A stretch of 64,000 nt of DNA from Hypomesus transpacificus (GCF_021917145.1 NW_025813796.1:310001-374000); one strand, 5' to 3'. Positions 33,307-47,500 are shown, numbered from the stretch's first letter. Translations and numbers: made by a program. The notes: generated by a model from the sequence alone, not told the origin.

Positions 33307-36300
33307 TGCAGTTGTTTTACATGCATTTGAGTCAGATGCAATTGATTCCTTGAAATGGCCGCAAAATGATAGTTGATACAACTCTTGGGATCTGTTTCGG
33401 GACTCCCCAATACATAACCTCACCAGTCACCCATTTCGGGAGGGGGGATCCAGAACTATGATCTCTGATGTGGCAGTCGGTGAACATGTCCCTAAGCCTC
33501 GTGTAGCAGATGGAACTGGTGGGTGACACAGTTCCTTCCCAGACATTGCCAGAAGGTGACAGATGAACATGAGTTGAATGACAGAGCCATGACATGTGGG
33601 ATGATGAAGAGGGAGAATTTTCACAATTTCCTCATGAAAGACCGATTCTTTTTTTTTTTGTAAGAAGATGTAAACCTTTCTCCTAAAAAAGTGCATGACC
33701 TCCAAACTGAAAGCTTCGGGATGTTATGCGTTATTTTGACTTCAGGCAACTGTTTGGAGATTTCTTGTTTTTTTTTCCTTTCAACATACAAAGATGTCCT
33801 TGATGGATAATTGTACGCATGATGTAATGTTGGAAGATTATGACTCATGGCCGACGGCATCCTCACAATCATTTTAGAAAGAAAGGAAGAGCTTGTGTGT
33901 TTTAGAACATTTGAAAAATGTGATCTCTACCAAAGAAATGTGGCAGGGCAACGCAATGAAATATCTGTTAAGATCTTTAAAGTGATTGAGTCCAGGTACT
34001 GAATAAAACGTGTGGGCAATTCTCTTTTGTATTATTTAATAGTGTGTGTGTGTGTGTGTTTTTGGTGGGGGGGGGGTGGTCAAGGTGAAACTTTACTTCT
34101 CCATTAACTAAACATTTTTGGGTATAAGAGGGTGACAGTGACACCTTGAGAGTTGAGCGAGCTAACATACAGTACTGTATATACTCTGGCGGAAGTTGCT
34201 GCCTACCTTGAGCACTCCTAGATGAAAGGACTTCCAGATCAAAGCGCTTGCCTATCATTTAGATGCCCCACTCTTCCCAAATGGCGAAACTCAATGCTGA
34301 GTTTCACTCAGCACCTTTCATAACATTTCAAGAAAGTTTTAGCCGATACTGTTGTCTAGATATGGTGCTGCACAACCGCTGAATCATGATTTTCAGTTCC
34401 TTTGATAGTTTTATGTAGTGTGTGAACCTCTTGAACGTTTGAAACAGAATCATTACGCTGGTAAGTGATGTATTCACATAGAGTATTCCAACGTACATTC
34501 TCTAACTACTGAATAAACTGAAGGAGCTGGAGACTGAACAGTGTTCGCTGCAGGCATGTTGTGGTTCCTTCTTCACCTTTTCATTTCATTCACATTTTGG
34601 TCATGAGCAACATTGATTTCTGACTTTGAATGTCTCCATGTTGTTCAGAGCATGAATTGATTGTGCTCTATTCTATTGATGAGCGTACTTGGCATTTGCT
34701 GTAGTCTATGCAGTGTAAAGTTGTGATAAAGCAGGCAAGGAGTCTGCATTTTGGGGATGAATGTGCATGAGAACTTTACTTAAAAACATGATACAGAACA
34801 AAGGGGCAAACGCCATATGGCCATCGATAACAAAACAAAGAATAAGACTTCACAACGAGGTCAGAGACAGCTCATCTTATATAGCCATCTTAATAAGTCA
34901 ACACAAAACAGGTGCGTCTAATATTCCGGTGACGCAGATCGGCGCTCAGACGCCATGTGAACCGTGACAAAAGTGTCTGGTGTTGATACTGAGCTCTTTC
35001 AATCAGGCTGTCCTTACGGTCTCACAATCAATATTGTTGAATGGTTCGTATAGGGAACATGTGAATGTGGAAGAGACAGACTTGTCAAGGTCACAAGTTG
35101 ATAGATGTGGAGGACAACTGTAATAGAAAGTAACGCTGAAATCTCTATGCCAACAGATCCTCTCTGATGCTGTCCAGACCAGCGCAAACCGGCAACCCTG
35201 GCCCCCCATCGCCTGAACGCTGTGCATCAAACTGATGATGCTTCCTCCGTTTCCTCAAGAGGTGTTGATCTCCTACATCTTGACAGCCCACCCCCAGCCC
35301 CATATCACAAAGGCTTCTGGGGAATCTGTCACCCCTACACGCTAGTCAGAACTAGAGGACGCCCCACCTGGCAGTCAAGAAGATTGTTGTCTCGGCAGGG
35401 CAAGTGAGAATCGAAAATAGAATAATGAGTCTGCAAGCTTCCCTGTGTCGTTGCCTGTCACTGTCACGGAGAGAAGTGTTGGGTGAGGACAAATGTTTGG
35501 GAAGTTCATTTTGGGATGTGTCTGAAGAATAAGTCGAAGAAATCTACCCAATGACTTTACTAAGCAATATACTCATTGTTATGCAACAACAGGTAAACAC
35601 GTTTTCCAGAAAGTATATAGACCATGCAAGAGGGGTCGGTCCTATACATGGACAAACACCCACATGCACACACACACACACACACACACATACACAAACA
35701 CACACACGCACACACACACACACACCAGTTCAGATGCCTTGATTATTATTACAGTCCTCTCATATTTGGGGTTCCAAGGATTGCGACTCAATCAGGGCTG
35801 GGTAGCAACAAAAGGCTGTAATCCTTCACAATAAACTGCCTCTTCAGATTCCTCCTCCTGCTGATTGCAGCTATCAGTCTCTGCGTAGGTGTTCTGCAGC
35901 CTTGTACCTCTCGTCTCAGAAACGGGGGTATTCATCTCACTCAAACGCAAGCGGCCTGTTTCTCCTGACAGGCTTGTGGGAAGATCTGGTTTTGTTGCTC
36001 CTGTTCACGTGAAAAAAATGGATGATTATTTTGTTATGTAACATAATTCAACAAGTCAAAAATGATCGAATAGAGCAACCGCCAACAATCTAGACAGGTG
36101 CAGTAACATAACTACAAAAAGAAAATAACAGAAAAATAACAACAACAAAAAAATGAAAATTATTTTTGCTCTATAACATCATTTTATAATAACAAGTCAA
36201 AAATGATGACTGATGACACTATATCAAGCCACATGCTATTATTTTCAAAAACAGGTTGGATTGGATGACGCTGCATGGCTGATGCGCGCACGCATGTGCG

Positions 36301-39300
36301 TGTTTGCGTGGGTAGACCAGGTGGGTGGCCAGAGTTTAGCCATGGGACACGTGTTCATGCTGCTGCCACCCGAGGCTTTGCGAGCACAGATGAAGAAGAT
36401 GACAAGGGATAGCACCCATATCAACACTCCCTGAGTCATCCGGCTGCTGAGCTGAACGTGGAAGTGCTGTTCGGGAAAATAAGGGGTTTGGGGAAGGCGG
36501 GAAGCTGATGGTTACCTGGGGGAGGTGGGGTCAGAGGGAGGGAAAATCAATTCCAATTCATGCGAGAGCGCATGTGAATGATTGGTCTGCTCATCAGTCG
36601 GCTCAGCCAACTGGGCCAGACAGGTAAAGCAGACAGACAGACCAGGACATGGGTGTAACCATGAGTGTAACCAGACCTGCATCTGCCTTCTGGGTTGTAT
36701 GTGTGTCACTGAGCCTCTGCACTGCTGAAATGTATCAATTATCATGCTCAGTTTTGGGGACAAAACTGCCTGAGCATGCTGTGTGTGTGTGTGCGCGCGC
36801 TCGTGTGTGTGTACTTTGTACATATCTGCGTGTCTTCTAAGTGTGCTCATTTCCGATAAATGACAGGACCTGTCATTTGTGGTGACAGGCTAATTAGCAG
36901 CCAGTGTTAACATGAGAAGGTACAGTAAGTGCCTGTGGAACCGTCACAGCGAAAGCGCACCAATCCGACCCAGAGGAACCGTCACTGTGTTTTACCATTG
37001 GGACAAAGTGACAGTGTCAATACTGGCAGAGCCTCAAACTTATCCGGGCTCACTGAAGCTTCAAGATTTACAATTACAATACAGGGAAAGAGATATGTCC
37101 TTCAACTCTCTTCTTACTTTCTCATCTTGGGGAAATGAGTTTTCTGTTCCTTGACTGATCACAGGACAGCCTCTCTGTCGTCCATCACTGTCATTCTCCA
37201 GCCAATCATCCACAGGCTGTCACTCATTGTAAGCCAGGCCACAGATGGGTAGGATTATGTTCCAAACTTGAGTTTAGAGTGGCGATTTGCTGTGCTATTG
37301 GTGGTAAACTAGCAATCTCTCTCTTTTTCCCTCTCTCTGTCGATACACAAACTCCTCAACTCCCCCTTGCCTCTCGGCATTGGACGATTCAGCTTTTCAC
37401 AATCGATGTTGTGACTATTGTTTTTAGTTTCTTTAAACAACTGAAAATATGTTTTTGTGGCTGTGTTTTTTAGAGTGTGTAGGGTTAAGACAGGTGGACA
37501 AATTTGACGGAAAGGCAACGGCAAATGTTTTGGGGGTATTTTGTAGGACGCAGAAGGACGCGTTTCACAAAATCGAAATGTTTTTCTCAGGGAGAGAACT
37601 TTTTTTTCTACCCATTCTACCTTGTCACATCTTTTGAAAGCAATTCATTTATTTATTTCCTCTGAAAATTGTGTGCTTACCCCAGTGTTCCTACATCAAT
37701 CATCTGTCTCGCCATGGTTAGCCTAAAATCTGACATAAAGAACCCTGAGAATAATAGCAGCAATGTGTATGGCTGTCATACCCATAACAATCAAGTCCTT
37801 GTATACTTCAGTTCTGTTCTATGGTCTAAATCAATGTACATCACATCACTCAAAGCTACCGTCCCTTCTCACCTCGCCCAGATCTTACAAATGCATGTTC
37901 CTGTGTTTTTTTTCCGGGTCATTATTCTTTTTTCATTGTTACCATGGTGACTAAAAGCATCTGCCATTTTTCAGCAATTCTTTTTGCCGCATTTGAATAG
38001 CTGGGGCCTCACGGGAGGGAAGTGTTTAAGAATTAACAGGGATGCAACCAAGGCATCAGATTAAGGGTTTACAGGACAAGCTGTTATCGGATGTTATTCC
38101 CATGTCACATATAAAAGCATACTTCACATGAATCTCCACTCCTAGAATCTTCTAATTAATTTATAAAACTTTCAGCACACATTTGAGGGAGTAGAAACTT
38201 AATTATTTACATTTCTTACCCCAATCTCACATTCCCTTTTCACCCCAATCTTACATCCCCTTAAACATGGAATGTCTACTGTATATAGCCTACACACCTG
38301 GTATCACTACATAGCTGCACTGACAGTTGTAATGAGAGTTTTTCAACATGTTAACATAACTGTGTCTGTAAACAATCAGATTCAGCTATCTTATCCCGTC
38401 AGATATTCTCTTTTGTGTCCACGCACCACAAAAGCTGTTTCTACAGTAGCTTTCACATCCTGTGTCAGATTACCGACTGGAAGAACATGAAAGCAATGCT
38501 CAACCATGCATTCATTCTCCCATACAACCAGTGTACGGTCTTCAAATGAACCGGGAAAGACGACACGTACGATTGTACATGTGCTCTCTCTCATAATGCT
38601 CCCAAAACTGCATTTACGGTCAGTTCAATCTCCAGGATTAGAGGACTTGGCTCTACCACCTTGATGGCTCAGTGAGAGGCGAATTACAGCGTTGGATGGC
38701 TGAAGCAGCCAGAGGCATCAGTCTTTGTGAGGTAAATATAAGAGGTAAAGCCCACCTACTGTAGGCCTATTGTTTCACACAGCATGCGGGGGAAACATTG
38801 ATATGTCTCTTCTTTAACTGGATGCTTTCAGCCGTAGCGTCGGATGTGTCTTGAAAAACCACTTTGTTTGTTTTGCCACTGTGGTAAATAGCACTTGTGA
38901 GCTAACCCTGTGAGACAGCTGGTTCACGCAATCACGACCACGGCGAGAGAACCAATGTAGTCAAACTCCCAAGTAAGCCATTTGTGCCTAAACCACTGTG
39001 GTTGGGACCAATCAGTGTTCCATTGAGGAACTGCTGGTGGTTAGGGGCGTGGAATGAAGGTAGCCCGTGATAGATGATGATAGACAGGTGGTACGTCCAA
39101 TCACCGGCCAAGTGTTTTTTGTCAAGTGCCAGCCCTTTTTCCAAAAGTTTCCAAGGTCGACTTCCCAGATGATCATGTGTAAAAAAACAAACATCTGGCA
39201 AGTCAGTTTCAGCTTCTTGAAAAAGCCAAACAAATCAGTTTGGAACATGGAGACTAGCACTTTGGATATCAGGACATCTACCCAAGGACATGTTAGCCGG

Positions 39301-39883
39301 CCATAACTTTCACATCTCAACCCTCAAGAACATACAGATCACCTCTAGTTTATTACATGGATTAAATGGTGTCACGTGGTGTGCAAGTGAAGGCATATGA
39401 GATATTTCATTGGGGAGTAATCATCCAATCTCGGCGCGATGCATGTGAATGCAGCGGACCGTGGATTCATGTTCGCCCTAAGCTCACAGCTGTCTGAAAC
39501 ATCATACAGTCACACTTAAACCATAACGTTTTTTCAGTGTCTTTTAGCTAATGGCCAGTTATAAAGTATGGCTCAGGTTCGACGAACCGGCGCCCTTGAC
39601 TCTTAAGAGGAAAAGCAGTTATGGAAACTGCAGAATAATGAACCCAGGGGAAATTAACCACACTATGTTTCATCGATGACTTGAAATGTGATGCGGAGGA
39701 TAACGAATGGGTTGTTCAACCTTCATTTGGTTAAAACATTTTTTTTTTCAATGAGCTATTTAAAGTTGGGTCCTACAAAACGTCGGTGTGTCCTTGGTGC
39801 GCCCCAATCTCTCGGTTGGCCTTGTACAGACGTGCATTCATAGTGAAGACAACCTCTCACACACACACACACACGTTGACTAT

Positions 39884-40068
39884 GGGAGTCAGGTGGCTGA
39901 GCGGTTAAGGATTCGGGCTCGTAATCAGAAGGTTACTGGTTCGATTTCCGACCGAGCCAACGACGTTGTGTCCTTGGGCAAGGCACTTCACCCTACTTAC
40001 CTCGGGGGAATGTCCCTGTACTAACTGTAAGTCGCTCTGGATAAGAGCGTCTGCTAAATGTAAATGTA
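39884..40068 (+). repeat. tRNA-derived SINE, copy C
   Basis: This is a full-length member of the copy A family. It has the A box (GTGGCTGAGCGGTTAAGG), the B box (GGTTACTGGTTCGATTTCC), the body TCCTTGGGCAAGGCACTTCA and the tail TCGCTCTGGATAAGAGCGTC followed by CTGCTAAATG. Confidence 0.92.
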
Positions 40069-40850
40069 AGGTGAAGTGTGACTGTGGTGAGGGTGTCCTT
40101 TTATCACTGATAAGATGAATATGTATGAGGGGAACAAAAGGGGAGAGGACGAGAGGTGCCCAGGCAGCACAGAGCGCTCTACAGGGACCAGCTACTCGAC
40201 CAATCACGGAGGTCAAACACCCAGCCTTTGCTGACGCCGTGTGTGACGTGTGCGAGTGTGTGTGTCTGTGTGTGTATGCTTGCATGTGCCTGTTGGAGAG
40301 CAGGGGTTCTGAAGTGGTAATAAGGGTTTTGTTCCTGCGGGGAGGTATTTAATGACAACACACACACACACATCTTCGTGTAGGACAGCTGATTGCCAAC
40401 AAATGCGGCCAGTTGTGTGCTCTTGTGTGCCCCTTGACTATTGAGTGTCCATTCACGGTGTCATTTTCAGTGTGAGAATCGTAGCTGATTACCATGAAAG
40501 GCCCCTCTGCGCAGCCTTAATGATTCCCATGGCCACTCTACTGTGTTCCCTTCACCAAAAGGTTACTGAATGTGGCTTCATTTCCACTGGACTGAAACGA
40601 TCATGTTAAAGCCTTGCTCTCTTGATGGTGCATGACACATTACTCTGGAAATGATATTTGACCACGATGAAAGGTCACTGGAACTCATGTAGCACGCTGC
40701 ACATGACTACTGTTTGAAACTATTGCCTTATAAGTGTTCATTTCTGTGTTGGGTTTGGAGTGGGGGGTGTCAGGTGGGGAGATGTCAGTCAGTGTGCAGT
40801 GGATGCCTGTGTGGGGATGTAGACAGCTTAGGGCCGGGGGAACTTGATGT

Positions 40851-41036
40851 GAGGAGTTAGATGGCTGAGCGGTGAGGGAGTCGGGCTAGTAATCTGAAGG
40901 TTGCCGGATCGATTCCCCACTGTGCAAAATGACATTGTGTCCTTGGGCAAGGCACTTCACCCTACTTGCCTCGGGGAGAATGTCCCTGTACTTACTGTAA
41001 GTCGCTCTGGATAAGAGCGTCTGCTAAATGAAATGA
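40851..41036 (+). repeat. tRNA-derived SINE, copy D
   Basis: Same family and orientation as copy C, which lies about 0.8 kb upstream. The B box GGTTGCCGGATCGATTCCCC is well kept, and the element ends in GCGTCTGCTAAATG. Confidence 0.92.
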
Positions 41037-42106
41037 ATGTGGCCTGGAGGGGTGGGGAGTGTGGGAGGGGGGGCGACTTGTCTGACATCCATGTAGAACT
41101 GATCAGACAGACTTCCACTACAGGCACTGGCCGTACAGGTATAAGAGCAGAGCCTGAAAGCCTCACCAAAAGGTGATACAAAATGACTGGTTCTTCATTA
41201 GGAGCTGCGTAACAATCAATTGGGCTTACTGAGATCTGTTTCAGGCAACTGAAACAATTTAATTAATTACATTGATGGATCATGGCTGGCTTGGGAATGC
41301 TGCAGCGTGCGTAAACAGACACACGCGTTGTTATTGAAAATGACCCGGCTTTGTCACGGCTGTGATATCAAATTTCAACAGTCAATTCCAATCTGTAGAC
41401 CAGGCTGTTCAAAGCTAATTTGGTTTCCATGGCATCTGAATCTCATGCGTTTTCACCTCACAGATTTCCACAGAAAAACAAAACTCCTTGACTTGTCCAA
41501 ATGTCTACGTTCAAACACAGACACACTGACTCATCCGCCGTGGTAATGGCTGAGTGTACACTGTCTTAACATCGAGCAGGTTATAAAGTGAGCGCTAATG
41601 AGTCCTCACACAGTTGTGAAGCAGGCTCCAGATACACTCTAACTAAACCAATCACCAGAGCCCACTCCAGCCTCCCAAAGCAATGTTGGCCACTCAGAGC
41701 TAGAAGCTCTGAACTCCTTCAGGGAACCTATGGCTCAGTTACTGTAAAGTGACTCACCAATCCCTCTGTATCCAGATCATTGATTTCCTTCTTCCGTTTT
41801 GAGAGTTTTCAGAGCGGGAACATCATTTCTCTCACCACCAGAAAGTTGTCTTGATAGAAGTTGAGGATGTGTCATGATGATTTCCACTGCTGGTCAAAGT
41901 GCTGGTCATCCTTTCTCACTGGGGACATATCTACTGGCATCTATAATGTCTGTAGGATGTTTTGCCACTGATAGGTTTGTAACTTTGATGATAGCATGTG
42001 AGATGTGATTTTCATTTCGGTAGATGGTGCGTTTGAAGAAACTGTGTGTGTGGTGAAACTCACTCCTCAAGTATGTAATAGGCCACCCGGGGCAACAAAT
42101 TGCTAG

Positions 42107-42195
42107 CTTTTCGTTGGCGTAGTTGGTAGTGGTGGCGCTTCGGAAGTCAGAGGTGGTGAGTTCGACTCCCGGTCGCAGCGGACAGTGGCCCGTAT
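42107..42195 (+). repeat. tRNA-like sequence, probable second SINE type
   Basis: It carries an A-box-like GGCGTAGTTGGTAGTGG and a B-box-like GTGAGTTCGACTCCCGG at tRNA spacing. It lacks the tail of the other SINEs, and I could not fold a clean cloverleaf, so a decayed SINE head is more likely than a tRNA gene. Confidence 0.4.
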
Positions 42196-43777
42196 ACCTC
42201 TGATGGAACTTGCAAGACCACGTCTGTTGCGTGTGTGCAATGTGTGCGTGTGTGTATATTTAGCAGAAGGAGCTGAGGGTGTACCACCTGCCTCACTTGT
42301 TAACTGTCAACCAGTGTTGTCTTAACAGCAGGGACTCTGGCCCAGAACAAAGATTTTGACACTTCAGCGTTTGATGGGATTGTTTTCTCTACAGCTATAG
42401 AGGTCATTTATTTCCAATATTTATGTTTTCCAACAGTCTTCTCAGCTAAACACCCTCCCTACTGCCGCCAATAACCCCCACGATAAGAGATCTTTTTAAT
42501 ATGATCCCTGCTCCTGGATCTGAGATTTTTCAGCGTGCACCGCTTCAGGGTGGCCAGGATGTTGTTTGTGAGCAGAGGATGGTGAGACTTGGGTATTTTT
42601 GTCCCTCCCCAGCCAGGATAGAGAGTTATTAAAACAGATGAATGAGAAGAGACATGATGCCTGTCTGAACTGGTGTCTCTCGGCAAGCTAGGGTCATTTG
42701 TTTGTCTGTTGAAGGCAGGCTTAATCAGATAATGGTTTGCTTTCAGTGAGGCCAACAATAAATAAATAAATCAAATCAAAAAGTACACTCACTAAACTGG
42801 TGGTAAATTTGGGCTTCTTTTACCGTAAACATTGAAACCCATTGTCATCCCTTTCCAAATATTTAGCTTTTTGTTTAAGCCTGGACTTTGTGTGACAAAA
42901 CTGCATCACCAAAGACCTCAGGCAATGACTCAACATGCTCATATTATTGGACCATTCACACATAACATCATCATAATGCATAATACATTTCCTTCCTTTA
43001 TGTGGATAGTCAAAACATGTTAATGTGCAAAAGAACATTTAGTGTTTGGCCTTGAGGTCTACAAAATGGCAAATTAGCCACTTACCATGTTCAAGTCAGA
43101 AAAGGTAGACCTGCTCAGTTACATGTAATATTTTCAAACTGTGTGTGTGTGTGTGTTAGAGAGAGAAAGAGAGAGATAGAGAGAGAGAGATAGAGAGAGA
43201 GAGAAAGAGAGAGAGAGAGAATGTGGGAGCGAGAGATTGTAGGAGAGAAAGTGGCACAATTGTCCCACTCTCTGTAAGTACAATTTGAAAAAAATAGCAA
43301 AAGCTTCCAGCAAAGACATCCTTTACCAGTTTCCTGTAACCATGGAGATGGGAAGGATCGCCCAATTGGCTGCTCGTGTTTAGTGTTGAGGAAATGCAGT
43401 GTTTCCTGCGGTTTCACTGGCTTCCTCTCATGGGTGGAGTTTTCACCCTGGAAAGCCACAGATCTAAGGTCCAAGTTGAGTCTTCAGAACATACATTCTA
43501 GAAACTAGAAACATGGGTAAGTTGGTTTTATTTTGTATTCTTTTATGTTAAATATTAAGGTACTCTGTTAAACCTTCACACCTGAATTCACGGATGCCTG
43601 AATGTTTGACAGTTTTTGACGTTTCCAAGCAGATGAAGCCATTTGAGACTGGCGGCTAGGAGGCTCAAGCTTGTCACCCTTGTCCCTGTTCTTCAACCTG
43701 GTGAAAGCCTCTCACTAGCAGCAGCTGCAGCCCTGCTCAACTGAGCCCCACATTTCTAAGGGGTCACCCTGGGCGCT

Positions 43778-44542
43778 ATGCAGGGGCAGAAGGTCCTCCC
43801 TCTGCCACAGAACCCCCCACAGCCCGCGCTGAGGAGCAGTCACCCCATACCTCCAGACACCATCCAGCCCCTGCTGAGCCGGGACATCGTCAACAGCAAG
43901 GAGGATTACCCCCAGCCGGTGGCCCCCAGAGCCCCCTGTGGCGCCCCTGGTCTGGGCCAGGGCTGCTGGAGCCTGGATGTGAAGCTGGTCGTGCTGCTGC
44001 TGTCCCTGGCTGGGGCGGTCATCCTGCTGCTGCTGTACAGACTCCTCCAGCTCCGACACAGGCTGAAGCTCGCGAGGACCAGAGACGCTCTGGAGTACTA
44101 CAGCTTTTGCCACGCTGCCACCTACACCTTTAAAAACCCTGATCTGCCTCAGGAGCTGCCAGTTAACGGCGACGCTCGACGGCAGGCGCCCCCCGCCGCG
44201 GAGCCCCCCTCTGGGGAGCCGCCGCCAAAGCTAGTGATACACGCTCCCGTCACCCCTCTACCCCCGCCGCCGGCCTCCCAGCCTCCCACTCTCCCTCCCC
44301 CTCCACATCGCGTCCTCCCTCCACCCCCTGTCCTCCCCCCGCCGCCTCTCCCCCCCACGCCTCCCCTCGTGGCTCTCCCTTTCCCCCTGCCCATCATACA
44401 CACCACCCCTCCCAGCCCTCACCTGTCGTGGGGCGCCGGCTCGGACGCGGAGGTCTACTCGCGGATCGGAGCTTTTCGGCCATCCAGGTTGTCCAGCCTC
44501 AGCCAGACACAGGTGATCCTGTTTGAACACTCTGCCCTTTGA
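43778..44542 (+). CDS. Unrecognised single-pass, proline-rich membrane protein
   Basis: I do not recognise this gene. One uninterrupted frame of 254 residues starts at an ATG and ends in TGA. It has a Pro-rich N-terminus (1-60) and one strong membrane segment at about 68-90 (VKLVVLLLSLAGAVILLLLY), flanked on the inner side by basic residues (RLLQLRHRLKLARTR). A Tyr-containing stretch follows (ALEYYSFCHAATYTF). Residues 138-210 are almost pure Pro/Leu/Val and could bind SH3, WW or EVH1 domains. The ordered, non-repetitive C-terminus (about 223-254, EVYSRIGAFRPSRLSSLSQT...) finishes in HSAL, which fits a class I PDZ ligand (S-x-hydrophobic). The inside-positive charge suggests N-terminus outside and no signal peptide. 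Its high GC against an AT-rich surround supports real coding. It could be intronless, or the coding exon of a gene with a 5' UTR exon upstream. Confidence 0.7.
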   Translation: MQGQKVLPLPQNPPQPALRSSHPIPPDTIQPLLSRDIVNSKEDYPQPVAPRAPCGAPGLGQGCWSLDVKLVVLLLSLAGAVILLLLYRLLQLRHRLKLARTRDALEYYSFCHAATYTFKNPDLPQELPVNGDARRQAPPAAEPPSGEPPPKLVIHAPVTPLPPPPASQPPTLPPPPHRVLPPPPVLPPPPLPPTPPLVALPFPLPIIHTTPPSPHLSWGAGSDAEVYSRIGAFRPSRLSSLSQTQVILFEHSAL

Positions 44543-47500
44543 CGCGATCACGGCCGGGGCGTGTCTTTGATGACGCTCAGGATGAAAACAATGGTTCTAG
44601 GAAGTCTTAAGCAAGTGTTTTGAGAGACTTCGTGGGTGTTCTCTGTAGGGACATGTCTTTCGAGAATGATGAAAACGATCCTGATGAGTTGATTGCAATG
44701 CTTCACACTTATTCACAAGTGTTCCGTGTTTTGAATATTTCCCAGTGTTAACCTCAAACGCCTGTTGAAGATCACGTTGCATAGGTTGCAGTTGCGATAA
44801 TCAATTCAATTAAACAAGAACATCAAGCATCCATTAGGGTCAATTGTGCAAAACGTACCCATCCTGTAATCTGCTTATTTTCAGTCCTAATGTCCTTGAT
44901 TGAACATTGATTGTTATGTTCTGTCCACCACAGTATTGTAGCTGAGAGTATGTTGTTCTTCTGATGGGCCAAATTTCCTGGCTTGGTTTTCCATCGCTGG
45001 ATAACGCCCTGTCTCATGCGCTCTCTGTCTTTCCTTTCTCCCATTAGGTTACGTAACGTCTTGCCTTTTCTTATTTCCGCCCTTAGCTTTTTCAATTACA
45101 CCCGTGCAGAGACAAAATATTTATACACATAAAGGATTCATCTCAAACGCGTGACTTACCACTCACTAAGCATTCAGAGCTCCTTTAAAATACGTAGTAT
45201 TCAACTTGCTTTTAGTCAAATTGATTCTTCATCTCACAGAACTAAATTTAACCAACTTTTTTTATCCATGTGAAATGGGCATTTCGTTTTGAGAATGTAC
45301 ATAACAAGCTATAGATATTAATCCTGGCAAAATACAAGCCCTCTGGCTCAGAGTGTGCCAGTCCTTCGCCATCTCTGACTTTGCTTGCAAGAATGTCGTT
45401 GCCATAGTAAAAGCTTAGTAATCCAATCCACCATCACACTTCGTTAGTAACTGGACTGAAAGAGAGAGGAGCTGTAACAACCGATAACTACAGTTATTTG
45501 GATAGGCACGCCTGGATGGTTGCAAGATTATCTGACAGACATTTATCTGCAGTGATTTTGAGGGGGAAATTAATTCATAAGCCTTTGTAAAATGTTAAAG
45601 AAAACCTGTGGACTGTTTCATGACAAAATTCATTAGAACATATTCTTAGTAAATTCATCAGGACAAGCAAAAACTCACGAGGCCTGGCCGAGTAAAACTC
45701 ACTCCTCATAGGCTTCTGAAATGTGCTTCATAATTACTTCACTCCACTTATTACTGTAACATGTGTCTGCAGTAAACCATAATAAATGATTTTGTAATTC
45801 TCTCTCAATAGTCCTGGACCCTCGGTGTCACTATTGTGCGATGCGAGAGATTGTGTTGTCCAAACCTGCAATTATGCTCTTCAGTCTCACCGTGTGACCT
45901 CACAGTTCAAAACAGAACCCTTGGTAATAATAACAGTTTAAGTCTGAAACTATGTTTAGTTAAGACTCTGATTGCTAATTAGTATTTAGTGATGAAATAT
46001 TAAAATGACAAGAAAGAATCCTCACAACATCTGTGTAAGCGGCAATCGAGCCATGGACATTCTGTTTCCTCAGGGGAGTGTGTGCTCAGTTTGTTGATTT
46101 CTGATTCTGATACCTGATTCTGATTCTGATTCTGAAGCCAGACAGAGAGGAAAAGCACAAAGTGAAATAAACTAGAAAATGTTACAAACCCATGATTCTC
46201 ATTACCTGGGAGACGTGGGTGTTGAACTGCACAGGTAATTTTCCTTCACTACTGCTTCTCACAGAAGAATTGTGTTCTTGCTAAGAAACAGAGTCCTTTT
46301 CATCTCCACCTGCTCACAGTGGGGGGGCAGCTGCCGTTCCTCTCTGGGTTCACCCCACAACTGAACCCTCTGTGGTTTCTACCCAGCTGAGCTTGTCTAA
46401 CAAGTCAAGAATTTGAATGAATGTACTCTGCTCATTATAATGGACGTGAATAACTATGTTTTAGATGGATTTAAATTTTGAATGCATCCGTTTTTTGAAT
46501 GTTGTATTTCTTACAGTGAGAAGCCAAGACTGTCGTTGTTCCATCCTTTTCAAATTAATTGGCACTTTAACGACTACTGACAAATATCCTACTCCGCCTC
46601 CACTGACACCTAGTGTACTGTACAGCTATATACCGGTGCCCTTTGAAATGGCAATGACACTTGGCAGGACACTGATGAACTCTTGGGTTGTTGGTGAAAA
46701 ATGCTTCTTTTGACTTCCTGTTCTGCTCTTCTGCTCTTCATCTTTCGGAAGCGACATGTAGACTAAAAAGAATGTACTTACAGTGGAAGTAGCAGTAACC
46801 TCCTGGTCCTACAAATAAAGCAGAGCTGAAGCTCTGGTAGTGAGCCTCACCTACAGTACAGTGTTGAAAACCTTGGAGTAAAACAATAAGACTTATTTGT
46901 AACAATAAGAAATGTGTAAAACATTGCTACCAACAGCACTGTGTTGCTAACTCTCTAGTGTTTTGCCGGGGATTACTGTACTAACTATAACAATACTTGC
47001 ATCAGTGCATCAGTTCAATGAGTTCAGAAAATGTTGTAATGCAGTAAAAGTAAAAAGTAAAAACATCTGTGATTGCCCCTCTCCCCTGGCAGTGTTTGTC
47101 ATGTCTGTGTCATCATCTTTGGTAAGGATCACAGGTGTTTGAGATGGGGGTGGGGGGTGCGGTGGGGGGGGGGGGGGCGGTGGGGGGCGGGGGTGACAGC
47201 ACCTGCCGAAAGTACAAACAGCAACACTACAAAGATTCTCTGTTTGATGTCACACGTGTACGTTTCCTCGCGCCACATCCGATGACAGCGTACAGTAGGG
47301 ATCGTCTCTGGCAGGGCGGGTTGAGAGGGTCATTAAAGAGAAATGGGGTGAGAAGGGAAGGAGAGAAATGGGATTGGTGAAAGAAAGGCTGTGATATGTG
47401 TGATACGTGACAATTGTTTCACAAAACCAGTGAGAAACATTTCTCTTTCAGATCAAGAGGAAAATGTTCAGGTATTTTTTCTGGTGGTAGATTGAGTGTA

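Larger units (their letters stand above)
30076..43777. other. Gene-poor region upstream of the nodal gene
   Basis: In about 13.7 kb I find no supportable coding gene. The region holds a CTCF-like site (31190), a 39-base C-run (31603), a 60-bp tandem repeat near 33187-33306, (CA)n at 35665-35725, three SINE-like copies (39884, 40851, 42107) and a (GT)n/(GA)n tract at 43141-43220. Conserved enhancers of the nodal gene could lie here but cannot be recognised from one sequence. Confidence 0.55.

Noticed and set aside
42107-42195. A functional tRNA gene
   Set aside because: A-box and B-box-like parts are present, but I could not build a complete cloverleaf; a SINE head is more likely.
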